NCBI RefSeq assembly: GCF_022489025.1
Contig: NZ_JAKVTG010000004.1
Location: forward strand, 62,001-126,000
Direction: 5' to 3'
Length of the DNA stretch: 64,000 nucleotides
From: Planococcus halocryophilus
Lineage (GTDB): Bacteria; Bacillota; Bacilli; Bacillales_A; Planococcaceae
Position 1 is the first letter of the stretch, and every line of letters starts with the position of its first letter. Below, piece after piece: positions 6,651-15,781 of this stretch. The notes under the pieces were generated by a model that was not told the DNA's origin, searched no databases, and was given only the letters and a program-made list of their open reading frames with translations. Both the position numbers and the translations under genes were made by a program.

Positions 6651-8759
6651 ATGAAACCAGTGATACTCGCTGAAAAACCAAGCCAAGCAAAGGCCTATGC
6701 TGAAGCGTTCAAGTCCACAAAACGTGATGGTTTTATTGAAATTGCACCAGACCCAATTTTTCCGGAAGGCGCATATATCACGTGGGGAATTGGACATCTT
6801 GTGGAGTTAAAAGAACCAAAAGCTTATGATCCGAAATGGGGTAAGTGGTCATTGGCTGCGTTGCCGATTTTGCCCAGCAATTATCAGTTTCAAATAGCAC
6901 GAGGCAAAGCACAGCAATTTGGCATCATTAAAAAGTTGATATTTCAAACCGATACGGTCATTAATGCATGCGATGTTGACCGGGAAGGCTCTAATATATT
7001 TTATAGCATTTACTATCATACAGGTGCCAAGAACAAAAAAATAAAACGCTTATGGATAAACTCACTAGAAGCAGATGAAGTCAGAAAAGGTTTTCAAGAA
7101 CTGCGTGACAATCAGCAAGACTTATTATTGTATCAAGAAGCAAAAGCGCGTCAAATTAGCGATTGGCTTGTCGGTATGAATGGATCTCGTTTGTATTCGT
7201 TATTGCTTCAAGAAAAAGGCATACGTGAAGTATTTGCGATAGGGCGAGTTCAGACGCCCACTGTTTTTTTGATTTACCAACGTGAAAAAGAAATTGAAGC
7301 GTTTGTACCAGAACCTTTTTATGAAATCGAAGGGCTGTTTGTTGCAGAAAAAGGACGTTATAAAGGCAAAGTGAAGTTGCGTGCAAAAGAGCGTAAAGAA
7401 GCAGAGGAATTACTCGTTAAGCATACGATTGGAGCAAAAGAAGAGGGGGTTGTGACACAGGTTAAAACGACAGAAAAGCGCACGCCGCCTCCACAGTTGC
7501 ACTCGTTATCTACTTTGCAGGCAGCGGCCAATCGCAAGTGGAAATACAGTCCAGCAAAAGTTTTATCTGTTATGCAAGGTCTATACGAGAAAAAACTGGT
7601 TAGTTACCCGAGAACCGATACACAACATATTACACCTGGTGAATTTAGTTATTTGGCAGGCCAAGTAGAGAAATACCAACAAATCATCAATGCACAGTTT
7701 CCAATCGCGTCAAAGGCGCCCAAAAAGCGCTTTGTGGACAGTTCTAAAGTTCAGGAACATTATGCGATCATTCCAACAAAAACAATACCGACAGCACGCA
7801 AAATCGAAGGGTTAGCGAAAGACGAGCGCAATTTGTATGAAGAAGTGTTGCGGACGACATTGGCGATGTTTCATAAAGATTATCGATATGCAGAAACAAA
7901 AGTAACGACAGAAGTTAAAGGCTTACCATTTTTCACAACCGGAAAAACAGAGCTTGATAAAGGCTGGAAAGAGCTGTTTGCCGTTTCTAAAGAAGCGAAG
8001 CAAGAGCCTTCATTGCCGGAATTGCGTGAGCAAGAGCCTGTTAAGAGCAAAATTGACATAAAAGAAAGTATGACGACTCCGCCAAAGCCTTATACAGAAG
8101 GACAACTAATCGCCATGATGAAAACATGCGGGAAGCTTGTTGAAGACGTAGAAGATACCGAGATTCTGAAAGAAATTGAAGGACTCGGCACAGAAGCGAC
8201 TAGAAGTGGCATTATTGAAACAATCAAGCGTCATGAATACATTTCAGTCACAAAAAACATTGTTTCTATTACGGGAAAAGGGCGTATCCTATGCCAGTCT
8301 ATTGAAGGGAATTTATTGTCGAGTCCATCAATGACGGCGAAATGGGAAACGTATTTAAAGAAAATTGGGCGCGGAGAAGGATCCGCTGAAGTATTTTTAG
8401 CAACTATCGGCAAATTTATTCAAAAGCTACTCGACGAAGTACCAGCTCAAATGCAGCAAAACGGATTGCCAGCGCAACTAGCAACGCCTGATGCAAAAGA
8501 CGAAATCGCACTTTGCCCAAGGTGCAAAACAGGCATGATTGTCTCAAGAAGAGGTTCTTATAATTGCACGGAATATGCGAATGGCTGCAAGCAATCTTTT
8601 CCTGCAACGTTCCTGAAAAAACGATTAACAGCCAAGCAAATCGAGTATTTGTGTACGAAAGGTAAGACGCCAGTCATTAAAGGCTTCGTTTCGAAAAATG
8701 GCAAGAAATTCAATGCCAAATTGATACTTGAAGACGGTAAGTTGAAAATGGAATTCTGA
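6651..8759 (+). CDS. topB: DNA topoisomerase III
   Basis: This 702-residue type IA topoisomerase relaxes negative supercoils and decatenates DNA. The Toprim domain has E8 in 'ILAEKPSQA' and D108-V-D110-R-E in 'ACDVDREG'. The catalytic tyrosine is Y319 in 'SYPRTDTQ'. The C-terminal region has a topo zinc-ribbon-like C-x2-C...C-x7-C pattern around residues 622-646. The length is close to B. subtilis TopB (about 727). AAAGGAAG precedes the start. The gene is monocistronic. Confidence 0.96.
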   Translation: MKPVILAEKPSQAKAYAEAFKSTKRDGFIEIAPDPIFPEGAYITWGIGHLVELKEPKAYDPKWGKWSLAALPILPSNYQFQIARGKAQQFGIIKKLIFQTDTVINACDVDREGSNIFYSIYYHTGAKNKKIKRLWINSLEADEVRKGFQELRDNQQDLLLYQEAKARQISDWLVGMNGSRLYSLLLQEKGIREVFAIGRVQTPTVFLIYQREKEIEAFVPEPFYEIEGLFVAEKGRYKGKVKLRAKERKEAEELLVKHTIGAKEEGVVTQVKTTEKRTPPPQLHSLSTLQAAANRKWKYSPAKVLSVMQGLYEKKLVSYPRTDTQHITPGEFSYLAGQVEKYQQIINAQFPIASKAPKKRFVDSSKVQEHYAIIPTKTIPTARKIEGLAKDERNLYEEVLRTTLAMFHKDYRYAETKVTTEVKGLPFFTTGKTELDKGWKELFAVSKEAKQEPSLPELREQEPVKSKIDIKESMTTPPKPYTEGQLIAMMKTCGKLVEDVEDTEILKEIEGLGTEATRSGIIETIKRHEYISVTKNIVSITGKGRILCQSIEGNLLSSPSMTAKWETYLKKIGRGEGSAEVFLATIGKFIQKLLDEVPAQMQQNGLPAQLATPDAKDEIALCPRCKTGMIVSRRGSYNCTEYANGCKQSFPATFLKKRLTAKQIEYLCTKGKTPVIKGFVSKNGKKFNAKLILEDGKLKMEF

Positions 8760-8845
8760 AGTTCATTTGGTTGCAATAACCCCGGCCTCTCTTTAATAAT
8801 CAATAAGAGAGCAAAGTAAATAATTTGGAAGAAAGGGAGTTTCGC

Positions 8846-10042
8846 ATGAATTACAATTTTGATGAAATTATTAATAGAAGAGGGACTTATTCCTTGAAGT
8901 GGGACGGGGAAGAATTGATCAAACAGTTTGGTCTGACAGAAAGGTATGATGAAGACACCATTCCATTATTTACGGCAGATATGGATTTACCGGTACCTCA
9001 ACCATTAGTCGATGCATTGCATAAAACAGTCGATCATCGTATATACGGATATTCTGTTTTTCCAGATGAATATTTTGATGCGATTCAAGCATGGATGCAA
9101 AAACGGCATGACTGGACCATAGAAAAAGAACATATTGTCTATAGCCCAGGGACTGTTCATGCATTGAGTATTGCAGTTAAAGCATTTACAAATGCGGAAG
9201 ATGGCATCATGATTCAACGCCCTGTCTATCCTCCCTTTACTTCTGTAATTGAAGGTAATAATCGGAACGTAGTTAATAATGCTTTGAAAAAAGATGATGA
9301 TGGCTATTATTCAATCGACTTTGAAGATTTTGAAGCAAAAGCCCAAGATGACAACACGAAAATGTTTATACTGTGCAATCCACATAACCCAACTGGTCGG
9401 AATTTCAATGAAGACGAATTGAAAAAAATGGCAACTATTTGTCATAAACACAATGTCTTAATTGTGGCAGATGAAATTCATGGAGATTTGCTTCGTCGTG
9501 GCGAAAAATTTGTGCCAATGGCAAAAGTAGCAGAGCACAAAGATCATATCATTACGTGCACCGCCATCAATAAAACCTTTAATGTTGCTGGACTTCATTG
9601 CACCAATGTCATTATCTCTGATGAAGAGCTGCGAACTAAATTCTCTACTGAAATGGGCATGCAACTAGCATCTCCGTTTGCTATTGCGGCATTAATTGCT
9701 GTTTACAACGAAGGTGAAGATTGGTTAGAACAACTAAAGGACTATGTGGATGGCACGATGACGTATATAAAAGAATTTTTAGCGGACAACATGCCAGAAG
9801 TTAATGTAGCGATACCAGAAGGCACGTATATTATGTGGCTAGACTTTAGCGGTTACGGAATTTCAGCGAAGGAAATTCACGACCGCATTTACAATAAAGC
9901 CAATGTCTTGTTAGAAGATGGCAGTATGTTTGGGGAAGAAGGAGAGTTCTTTCAGCGAATTTGTACACCTTCTCCGCGTCCACTTATTCAAGAAGCGTTA
10001 GAAAGAATTGCTAAAGAGTTTGAAGATATTTCGAAAAAGTAA
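8846..10042 (+). CDS. patB: MalY/PatB-family aminotransferase, probable cystathionine beta-lyase
   Basis: The 398-residue PLP enzyme is a fold-type I aminotransferase of the MalY/PatB group, which cleaves C-S bonds in cystathionine or cysteine to give pyruvate, ammonia and a thiol. Visible motifs are 'NPHNPTGR', 'VADEIHGDL' and the PLP-lysine segment 'TAINKTFNVAGLH', where the usual 'SKTFN' reads N-K-T-F-N. The ATG at 8846 is preferred over the upstream TTG because AAAGGGAG lies 7-14 bases before it. Confidence 0.85.
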   Translation: MNYNFDEIINRRGTYSLKWDGEELIKQFGLTERYDEDTIPLFTADMDLPVPQPLVDALHKTVDHRIYGYSVFPDEYFDAIQAWMQKRHDWTIEKEHIVYSPGTVHALSIAVKAFTNAEDGIMIQRPVYPPFTSVIEGNNRNVVNNALKKDDDGYYSIDFEDFEAKAQDDNTKMFILCNPHNPTGRNFNEDELKKMATICHKHNVLIVADEIHGDLLRRGEKFVPMAKVAEHKDHIITCTAINKTFNVAGLHCTNVIISDEELRTKFSTEMGMQLASPFAIAALIAVYNEGEDWLEQLKDYVDGTMTYIKEFLADNMPEVNVAIPEGTYIMWLDFSGYGISAKEIHDRIYNKANVLLEDGSMFGEEGEFFQRICTPSPRPLIQEALERIAKEFEDISKK

Positions 10043-10051
10043 GTAGACAAA

Positions 10052-10090
10052 AAAAGGGGCAAGCTCACAAAATGAGCTTACCCCTTTTGT
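10052..10090 (+). terminator. intrinsic terminator between convergent genes
   Basis: AAAAGGGGCAAGCTCA pairs with TGAGCTTACCCCTTTT (one mismatch) around a five-base loop. A-rich and T-rich flanks suggest bidirectional use by patB and the minus-strand pcm. Confidence 0.85.
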
Positions 10091-10092
10091 GA

Positions 10093-10677
10093 TTAAATTT
10101 CGTATTTCCCTTTTAACGGAACGAATAATACGTTGTTTAAAGACGTCGTGTGAAGTTTTCCGCTACTATCTTTTTCGATTAAGAGCAGCTCTTGGTTAAA
10201 GGAGTTGCCAACTGGAATAACCATTTTCCCATCATTACTTAATTGGTCGAGCAATTCTGGAGGCACTTCAGAAGCTGCGGCTGTGACCATAATGCGATCG
10301 AAAGGCGCATGTTCTTGCCAACCCTCGCTGCCATCACCTAATTTGAAATGGATATTGTGGATGTTTAAATGAGCTAATCGTTCTTTTGCGCGATTGTGTA
10401 ATTCTTCAATTCTTTCAATGGTGTAGACGGCTCCTGAGAAAATGGCCAGTAATGTAGTTTGAAAACCGGAACCTGTTCCTACTTCTAACACTTTATCAGT
10501 TGGCTGAAGACCAAGTGCTAGGGTCATTTCAAGAACAAGCGATGGCTGTGAGATGGTTTGTTCAAATCCAATGGGAAGGGCATGGTCGAGTGACGCAAGA
10601 TCTTTATTGGAATCCATGAAATAGCTGCGATCCATTTCTCTGAAATAAGCAATAATCTCTTTTCTACGATTTTCCAT
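10093..10677 (-). CDS. pcm: protein-L-isoaspartate O-methyltransferase family protein
   Basis: The 194-residue SAM-dependent methyltransferase has the Pcm-type motif I 'VLEVGTGSGFQTTLLA', a downstream 'VYTIERIEELHNRAKERL' acidic loop and post-motif 'FDRIMVTAAASEVPPELLDQL'. These residues define the family that repairs isoaspartyl residues in aged proteins. N-terminal 'LPIGFEQTISQPSLV' matches the substrate-binding 'IGxxQTISxP' motif. Pcm is uncommon in Bacillus, but this one looks intact. Confidence 0.88.
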   Translation of the reverse strand: MENRRKEIIAYFREMDRSYFMDSNKDLASLDHALPIGFEQTISQPSLVLEMTLALGLQPTDKVLEVGTGSGFQTTLLAIFSGAVYTIERIEELHNRAKERLAHLNIHNIHFKLGDGSEGWQEHAPFDRIMVTAAASEVPPELLDQLSNDGKMVIPVGNSFNQELLLIEKDSSGKLHTTSLNNVLFVPLKGKYEI

Positions 10678-10831
10678 TATCTTTCCCTACTTTCTTTTCC
10701 TACGGAAATATTAAGCAAAGCAGTGTTTAAATCATGCATTTTCGGAGAGGTCTTGTTACAGTAATTTTAAGTGGAAAACAGCAAGCTGTATAGTATTTGC
10801 TACGGCATTTTCGGAGAAGGAGATTGTCATA

Positions 10832-11512
10832 ATGACATATCAACAAATGACCATCGAAACAATCGAAAAAGGAATTTATTTAAGTGAAGAAAATTGGGAA
10901 GTAGCAACTTTGGGAATGGGCTGTTTTTGGGGTCCAGACGCGCGGTTTGGGAGTATGGCAGGTATTATGCGAACTCGGGTGGGATTTGCAGGGGGAACCA
11001 CTCCAATGCCTAGTTACCGAACGATGGGCGACCATACAGAAACTATCCAAATCGAATACGATCCACAGGTAATTAGCTACGCAAATATACTAAAGGAATT
11101 TTGGCGGAATCATTACCCGAATCGCGATAATTACAAAGGAAGACAATATATTTCTTTAGTCCATTATCATACCGACCTACAACGACAAGCAATTGAGGCG
11201 ATTCGAAAAGAAATGGAAACAGAACTAGGCGAGTCGATTGAAACGGAGATTTCTCTTTTTAGTCAGTTTACTTTGGCAGAAGAGCGTCATCAAAAATACT
11301 ATTTAAAGCGTTACCCGAAAGCACTTGATCAACTCGCAGCACTTTATCCAAATAAAGAAATGCTAGTAGACTCTACTTTTGCTGCGCGATTAAATGGTTT
11401 TGTGAAAGGCTTCGGTACAAAAGATAGCTTGCAAAAAGAGATAAATCAGTGGAGCATTGGAGAAACTGAGAAGGCTTTTTTAACAAAGCTTTTTTTATCG
11501 TTAAAATGGTAA
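10832..11512 (+). CDS. MsrA-family peptide methionine sulfoxide reductase (divergent)
   Basis: The 226-residue protein has the MsrA catalytic motif 'GCFWG' with C31, followed by 'VGFAGGTTPMPSYRTMGDHTETIQIEYDP', aligned with the family's 'GYAGG...TGHAE...V.YDP' block. The residue that is normally glutamate just after GCFWG is aspartate here (G-P-D), and the loop before the 'H-T-E' is shortened. An extension of about 50 residues follows the usual end. It should reduce methionine-S-sulfoxide, but the changes make it a divergent member. GGAGAAGGAG precedes the start. Confidence 0.8.
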   Translation: MTYQQMTIETIEKGIYLSEENWEVATLGMGCFWGPDARFGSMAGIMRTRVGFAGGTTPMPSYRTMGDHTETIQIEYDPQVISYANILKEFWRNHYPNRDNYKGRQYISLVHYHTDLQRQAIEAIRKEMETELGESIETEISLFSQFTLAEERHQKYYLKRYPKALDQLAALYPNKEMLVDSTFAARLNGFVKGFGTKDSLQKEINQWSIGETEKAFLTKLFLSLKW

Positions 11513-11547
11513 GGGCATAGAATGAAATGTAGAGGGGCGAAGCAACA

Positions 11548-11742
11548 ATGGATCAAACCACAATGATTATGGCTTTAGTGCCAATTATTATTATTCAACT
11601 TGCTTTAATGATTTTCGCTTTAGTGGATTTAGTGAAAAATCCTAGTCCAAATGGACCAAAGTGGATGTGGGGGATTATTATTGTCGTCATCAATATTCTT
11701 GGTCCCATTCTTTACTTTGTGATTGGGAGGAAAAATTATTGA
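11548..11742 (+). CDS. yxlE: small PLDc_N-domain membrane protein (YxlE-like)
   Basis: The 64-residue protein has two transmembrane helices separated by the 'LVDLVKNPSPNGPKWMWG' loop, the signature of the PLDc_N (phospholipase D nuclease N-terminal) family of short proteins. B. subtilis YxlE, of the sigY-yxlCDEFG operon, is the same type and precedes an ABC transporter, as here. YxlE contributes to negative control of sigma-Y in B. subtilis. No sigY or yxlC/yxlD gene is present at this locus. Confidence 0.8.
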   Translation: MDQTTMIMALVPIIIIQLALMIFALVDLVKNPSPNGPKWMWGIIIVVINILGPILYFVIGRKNY

Positions 11743-12620
11743 ATATCGTAGAAGTTGAAAACCTGACAAAACGCTATGGAGCAGAAAGTGCTGTTGAAGA
11801 TCTTTCTTTTGTACTGGAGAAAGGGACTGCTACAGCATTGATTGGTCCGAATGGCGCGGGGAAGACGACAAGTTTGTCGATGTTGGCTAATTTGTTATCT
11901 CCAACGAGCGGAAAAATCACAATGGAAAAAGACGTATCCCTTGGTTTTCTTCCTCAATACCCTCAATTCTTCCCATGGCTGACAGCAGTTGAATTTACAG
12001 AATTGGCAGCTAAAATAAGTGGTGTCGAAACAAAGCAAGCAAGATTGCAATCCATACAAACTTTAGAATTTGTAGGTCTTGAAAGTTCTTTACATAAAAA
12101 AATTGGCAGCTTTTCTGGAGGCATGAAGCAGCGCTTAGGTCTTGCACAAGCGATTGTTCACCGACCTAACTTGCTTTTACTAGACGAACCCATCTCAGCA
12201 TTGGATCCAACAGGACGCCGAGAAATCATGAATTTATTAAAATCGTTACAACAAGATACGACCATTTTGTATTCTACTCATATTTTGAATGATGCGGAAG
12301 AAATGACAGATCAGCTATTGTTCATGAAAGATGGACGTTTGATTGAGCAAGGTTCTTTGAAGGAAGTTAAGAAAAAACATGCGAACCCGTATATCCAGAT
12401 AAAATTTAGAAACCATACTTCTGCGTTAGAGTTTGTAGGCAGTCATACATGGAAGTGTGAAGTTGAAGAAAACCTTGTTCTAATACCGGTTTCTAACTCC
12501 GGTCCGACTATGCAGCAAGTTCTTCACATCCTATCAACTGAAAAACAGGATATTATAGGAGTCGAGTTTCAAGATGCATCCTTGGAAGAAATCTTTCTAA
12601 AGGTGGTTGCTGCTAAATGA
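11739..12620 (+). CDS. yxlF: ABC transporter ATP-binding protein (YxlF-like)
   Basis: The 293-residue ATPase has Walker A 'GPNGAGKTT', signature 'SFSGGMKQRLGLA', Walker B 'LLLLDEPISALDP' and the H-loop 'YSTHIL'. The start is the TTG at 11739, which overlaps the yxlE stop by 4 bp and is preceded by GGGAGG (11725-11730). Upstream in-frame codons would read through yxlE. It pairs with the permease that follows, with a 4-bp ATGA overlap. Confidence 0.9.
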   Translation: MNIVEVENLTKRYGAESAVEDLSFVLEKGTATALIGPNGAGKTTSLSMLANLLSPTSGKITMEKDVSLGFLPQYPQFFPWLTAVEFTELAAKISGVETKQARLQSIQTLEFVGLESSLHKKIGSFSGGMKQRLGLAQAIVHRPNLLLLDEPISALDPTGRREIMNLLKSLQQDTTILYSTHILNDAEEMTDQLLFMKDGRLIEQGSLKEVKKKHANPYIQIKFRNHTSALEFVGSHTWKCEVEENLVLIPVSNSGPTMQQVLHILSTEKQDIIGVEFQDASLEEIFLKVVAAK

Positions 12621-13402
12621 AACAGTTTTTTATGTTATTAAAAAAAGAACAGCTAGAAAATATACGTAATTATAAAATATACTGGATACCAGCAATTTTC
12701 ATTCTTTTGGGCATACTAGAACCCACTACGAATTATTTTCTTCCACAAATTATTGAGTCGTCTGGAGGCTTACCAGAAGGTGCGGTATTAGAAATACCGA
12801 CGCCTACGCCAGAACAGATGTTGGCTGCAATCGTAGAGCAATTTCAAACAATAGGAATAGCGGTGCTGATTTTAGCTTATATGGGAACAATAGCAGGAGA
12901 GCGGAAAAGTGGGACTGCCACTTTGCTGTATGTTCGGCCGCTGTCATTTAGAGCGTATTTTTTAAGTAAATGGACGATGGCATCGGTTATTTCTCTAGTC
13001 AGTGTCTGGCTCGGTTTTCTGGCAGGCTACTACTATACATACCTGTTTTTTGGAGAAGTAGAATTGATCAAAGTTTTGCAAATGATGGGGACTTATAGTG
13101 TGTGGGTGCTATTTATTATGGCCCTTCTCTTGGTTGCAAGTGCCATTTCACCGAATAGCGGATTTGCTGCAGCAATTGCGTTTTCCACCTATTTGCTTAT
13201 CCAATTAACTGATGGCTTGTTTGGACTGAACTGGACTTTTTCCCCCGGGAAAATCCCTCAATATGGACTAGAATGGTTGATAGGTGCTCCTGACAGTAGT
13301 GGTTTGTGGGGAGCTATAGGGATAGCGGTTCTTCTTATCTTGCTTTTATTCGCTATAGGGAGTTGGGCAGCCCAAAGAAATAAAGCAAAGACCAAAGTTT
13401 AG
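12617..13402 (+). CDS. yxlG: ABC transporter permease (YxlG-like)
   Basis: This 261-residue protein has six hydrophobic segments of the ABC-2 type (NosY-like). The conserved 'AGERKSGTATLLYVRPLSFRAYFLSKW' segment in the first cytoplasmic loop contacts the ATPase. It forms an exporter with the preceding gene. The substrate is unknown. Coupled translation (ATGA overlap) indicates a stable two-component complex. Confidence 0.88.
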   Translation: MKQFFMLLKKEQLENIRNYKIYWIPAIFILLGILEPTTNYFLPQIIESSGGLPEGAVLEIPTPTPEQMLAAIVEQFQTIGIAVLILAYMGTIAGERKSGTATLLYVRPLSFRAYFLSKWTMASVISLVSVWLGFLAGYYYTYLFFGEVELIKVLQMMGTYSVWVLFIMALLLVASAISPNSGFAAAIAFSTYLLIQLTDGLFGLNWTFSPGKIPQYGLEWLIGAPDSSGLWGAIGIAVLLILLLFAIGSWAAQRNKAKTKV

Positions 13403-13489
13403 TTTGAAATTTTACGTTCCGAGTGTGATTAGCTAGTTTACACTTTTCTTCGGTAGAGCTGTTAAAATAGCATAAAGGAGCTGGGGGAT

Positions 13490-13894
13490 ATGCTGCACCA
13501 TGTAGAACTTAACGTTTCAAATTTAGTAGAATCCAAATCTTTTTACAGTAAACTATTGCCACCCCTTGGCTATTCGTTGTTTCAAGAATGGGAAAAGGGA
13601 TTTAGTTATAAGGTAGGTTCTACTTATCTGGTTTTTGTACAAACGGAAGAAAAGTTTCTGCAGCATCCGTATCACCGCAAAGAAACAGGGTTGAATCATT
13701 TAGCATTTCACGCATCGTCACGCGCGCAAGTAGACGAAATGACGGAAAAAATGCAGCAATTAGGGGCCCGGATTTTATATCAAGATCTTCATCCTTACGC
13801 GGGAGGACCAGATTATTATGCGGTTTTCTTTGAAGGACCTGATCGCTTAAAAATAGAAATTGTCGCACCGAACGAAACAATCAGTAATGATTAA
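13490..13894 (+). CDS. VOC-family (glyoxalase/bleomycin resistance) protein
   Basis: The 134-residue protein is one vicinal-oxygen-chelate domain. Metal ligands are visible as H3 or H4 in 'MLHHVELNVSN', the histidine in 'GLNHLAFHA' near residue 66 and E122 or so in 'DRLKIEIVAP'. Such small VOC proteins include glyoxalases, dioxygenases and fosfomycin enzymes, and the exact substrate cannot be assigned. AAAGGAGCTGGGGG precedes the start. Confidence 0.8.
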   Translation: MLHHVELNVSNLVESKSFYSKLLPPLGYSLFQEWEKGFSYKVGSTYLVFVQTEEKFLQHPYHRKETGLNHLAFHASSRAQVDEMTEKMQQLGARILYQDLHPYAGGPDYYAVFFEGPDRLKIEIVAPNETISND

Positions 13895-13948
13895 GGTTTA
13901 TGTACGATGTGGTTAACAAAATTAGAATCGAATAGAGGCTAGTTGATT

Positions 13949-14773
13949 ATGAAGAAGCTTGTAATTATTATCTTGTTCGCGCTAGTCATATGGGGCATCT
14001 TTTGGAGCAGTAATAAGTGGTTAGAAACCACCGAATATACAGTAGTGTCTGAAGAGTTACCTGAGGCTTTTGATGGGGCAAAAATTGTCCAAATATCCGA
14101 TTTACACAATGCGACTTTTGGAAAAGATCAATCGTCTTTAATAAAGAAAATACAATCCGCTAAACCCGATGCGGTTTTTTTAACAGGCGACTTTATCGAC
14201 AGCAATCGCTATGATTTGTCAGCGAGCTTAGTGTTAATAGATGAAATAGTGAAAATGAGTAAAGTATATTTTGTTACTGGGAATCATGAAATAGCTTCAA
14301 ATAAGGTAGAGGAAATTACAGCCGCTTTGCAAGACCGCGGAGTGATCGTTTTGCAAAATGATTCAGTAGAGTGGGAAAAGGATGGCAGCACGATTCAAAT
14401 TGCAGGAATTGACGATCCGCTAAGTGAGCCTACAAGACATGGGGACGAGGTTACGCATGATTACCTTGAATCTGCTCGTTTGACCGATGACTTCACTTTA
14501 TTGTTAGTACATCGTCCCGAATATTTATCTACCTATGCTGAAGCTGAAGTGGATGTTGTTTTTGCTGGACATGCTCATGGCGGCCAAGTTCGTCTTCCTG
14601 GAATTGGCGGCTTGTATGCGCCAGGCCAAGGGTGGTTTCCAAAAGTAACGGAAGGAATTTTTGATCAAGGTTCATCCCAAATGGTCGTCAGTCGCGGCTT
14701 GGGGAACAGTAATTTTCCTCTCCGAATTTTCAATCGTCCGGAACTTGTTGTAGTGACGTTGGAAAGAGAATAA
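13949..14773 (+). CDS. membrane-anchored metallophosphoesterase (YkuE-like)
   Basis: The 274-residue protein has an N-terminal transmembrane anchor (residues 2-20) and an extracellular calcineurin-like phosphoesterase domain with all five metal motifs: 'ISDLHN', 'TGDFID', 'TGNHE', 'VHRPEY' and 'GHAHGGQ'. B. subtilis YkuE is a similar phosphodiesterase that attaches to the cell wall. The ATG at 13949 is preferred to the in-frame TTG six bases upstream. No strong RBS is visible. Confidence 0.85.
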   Translation: MKKLVIIILFALVIWGIFWSSNKWLETTEYTVVSEELPEAFDGAKIVQISDLHNATFGKDQSSLIKKIQSAKPDAVFLTGDFIDSNRYDLSASLVLIDEIVKMSKVYFVTGNHEIASNKVEEITAALQDRGVIVLQNDSVEWEKDGSTIQIAGIDDPLSEPTRHGDEVTHDYLESARLTDDFTLLLVHRPEYLSTYAEAEVDVVFAGHAHGGQVRLPGIGGLYAPGQGWFPKVTEGIFDQGSSQMVVSRGLGNSNFPLRIFNRPELVVVTLERE

Positions 14774-14811
14774 GGATTGTAGAGTAAATACAAGCAAGGA
14801 GGTCGCCTCTA

Positions 14812-15300
14812 ATGATTAAAAAAAAGGAAGTTACATTGCATCGTTACTCTTCGAAACGTTCAATAGATTATGATTTACCAGTCGAGCAATTGGAATTTAC
14901 ACGCTTACCTAAAGAAATCGTGGAAAAAGATGCTAGTGATCCGTTAAAGCATTTCATTATCATCAAAGCACGTGGAGAAGATGCTGGATTTTTTGAATTA
15001 GATGAATCAGAAGACCGCAAGAAATACTCTGATAATCCAAAGTCTTTATTGCTTAGAGGGTTTTCGGTTAACCCGAAATTTCAAGGAAGAGGAATAGCAA
15101 CGGGATCAATTTATGCGCTACCAGAATTTATAGAAGAGGAATTTTTGAATTTTGATGAAGTGGTGCTGGGTGTTAATGCACGCAACATACCAGCTCAACG
15201 GTTATATCAAAAAGCGGGATTTGAAGATACTGGTAGAAGAATTATGCGTACCAAAGGTGAGCACTATGTGATGTCTTTATCTATCCAAAAAACCAAGTGA
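14812..15300 (+). CDS. GNAT-family N-acetyltransferase
   Basis: The 162-residue protein has the acetyl-CoA motif 'GFSVNPKFQGRGIATGSIYALPEFI' (Q/RxxGxG/A, residues 84-108) and the C-terminal 'ARNIPAQRLYQKAGFEDTGRR' motif of GNAT enzymes. The acceptor substrate is unknown. AAGGAGGTCGCC precedes the start. Confidence 0.85.
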   Translation: MIKKKEVTLHRYSSKRSIDYDLPVEQLEFTRLPKEIVEKDASDPLKHFIIIKARGEDAGFFELDESEDRKKYSDNPKSLLLRGFSVNPKFQGRGIATGSIYALPEFIEEEFLNFDEVVLGVNARNIPAQRLYQKAGFEDTGRRIMRTKGEHYVMSLSIQKTK

Positions 15301-15330
15301 GAGCATACATGCTTTTGCTTGGTTTTTTGT
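15289..15330 (+). terminator. intrinsic terminator after GNAT gene
   Basis: AAAACCAAG at the end of the gene pairs with CTTGGTTTT around an AT-rich loop holding a smaller GCATACATGC hairpin, followed by T6. The stem overlaps the stop codon. Confidence 0.6.
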
Positions 15331-15654
15331 TTACTCGAAATATAAGTGTTTGTGTAAATTACACCCCGGGTTGAACGCCGAAGAGCAAGATGGACAAGTA
15401 GAGGCACAATTTAAATACTCGGTAATTGTCAATTCATATCCGCAAGTACCACATAATATAGCTTTTTCGTGAAAGCGGTCGATTGGCCAAACTTGTTGCT
15501 TCCTACAACCTTCAGCTTCATGACATTCAAAACAAGGGAAGTATTCTTGGCAACAGAAAAACTTAATAGCAATTCGGTCGATAGGTGAGTCGTAATGAAT
15601 ACAACGTGTTTCAGCATCTACGTTTATGCCTTTTACTTGTTGGTGATGGGGCAT
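15331..15654 (-). CDS. CHY-type zinc-finger protein
   Basis: The 107-residue protein is rich in cysteine and histidine: 'CIHYDSPIDRIAIKFFCCQEYFPCFECHEAEGC' followed by C-x2-C and C-x2-C-x5-C pairs. This is the CHY zinc finger, binding up to three zinc ions. In eukaryotes it occurs in the Pirh2 ubiquitin ligases and in Hot13, a factor for mitochondrial import. Stand-alone bacterial forms are of unknown function. CCTCC on the plus strand at 15663-15667 is its RBS. Confidence 0.85.
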   Translation of the reverse strand: MPHHQQVKGINVDAETRCIHYDSPIDRIAIKFFCCQEYFPCFECHEAEGCRKQQVWPIDRFHEKAILCGTCGYELTITEYLNCASTCPSCSSAFNPGCNLHKHLYFE

Positions 15655-15781
15655 CTCAGTTCCTCCTTTAGAAAAAAGTGAATTTACAAGAAAAACTTCT
15701 TAATTTAAAATAATCAGTTTGATTTATATGGTTCAGTTTCTTTCTATGCTACTATTAAAAAGACGAAACTACGAATCTAAT

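Noticed and set aside
8787-8811. Hairpin CTCTCTT...AAGAGAG between topB and patB as a terminator
   Set aside because: The stem is short and AT-rich in the loop and is not followed by a T tract on either strand.
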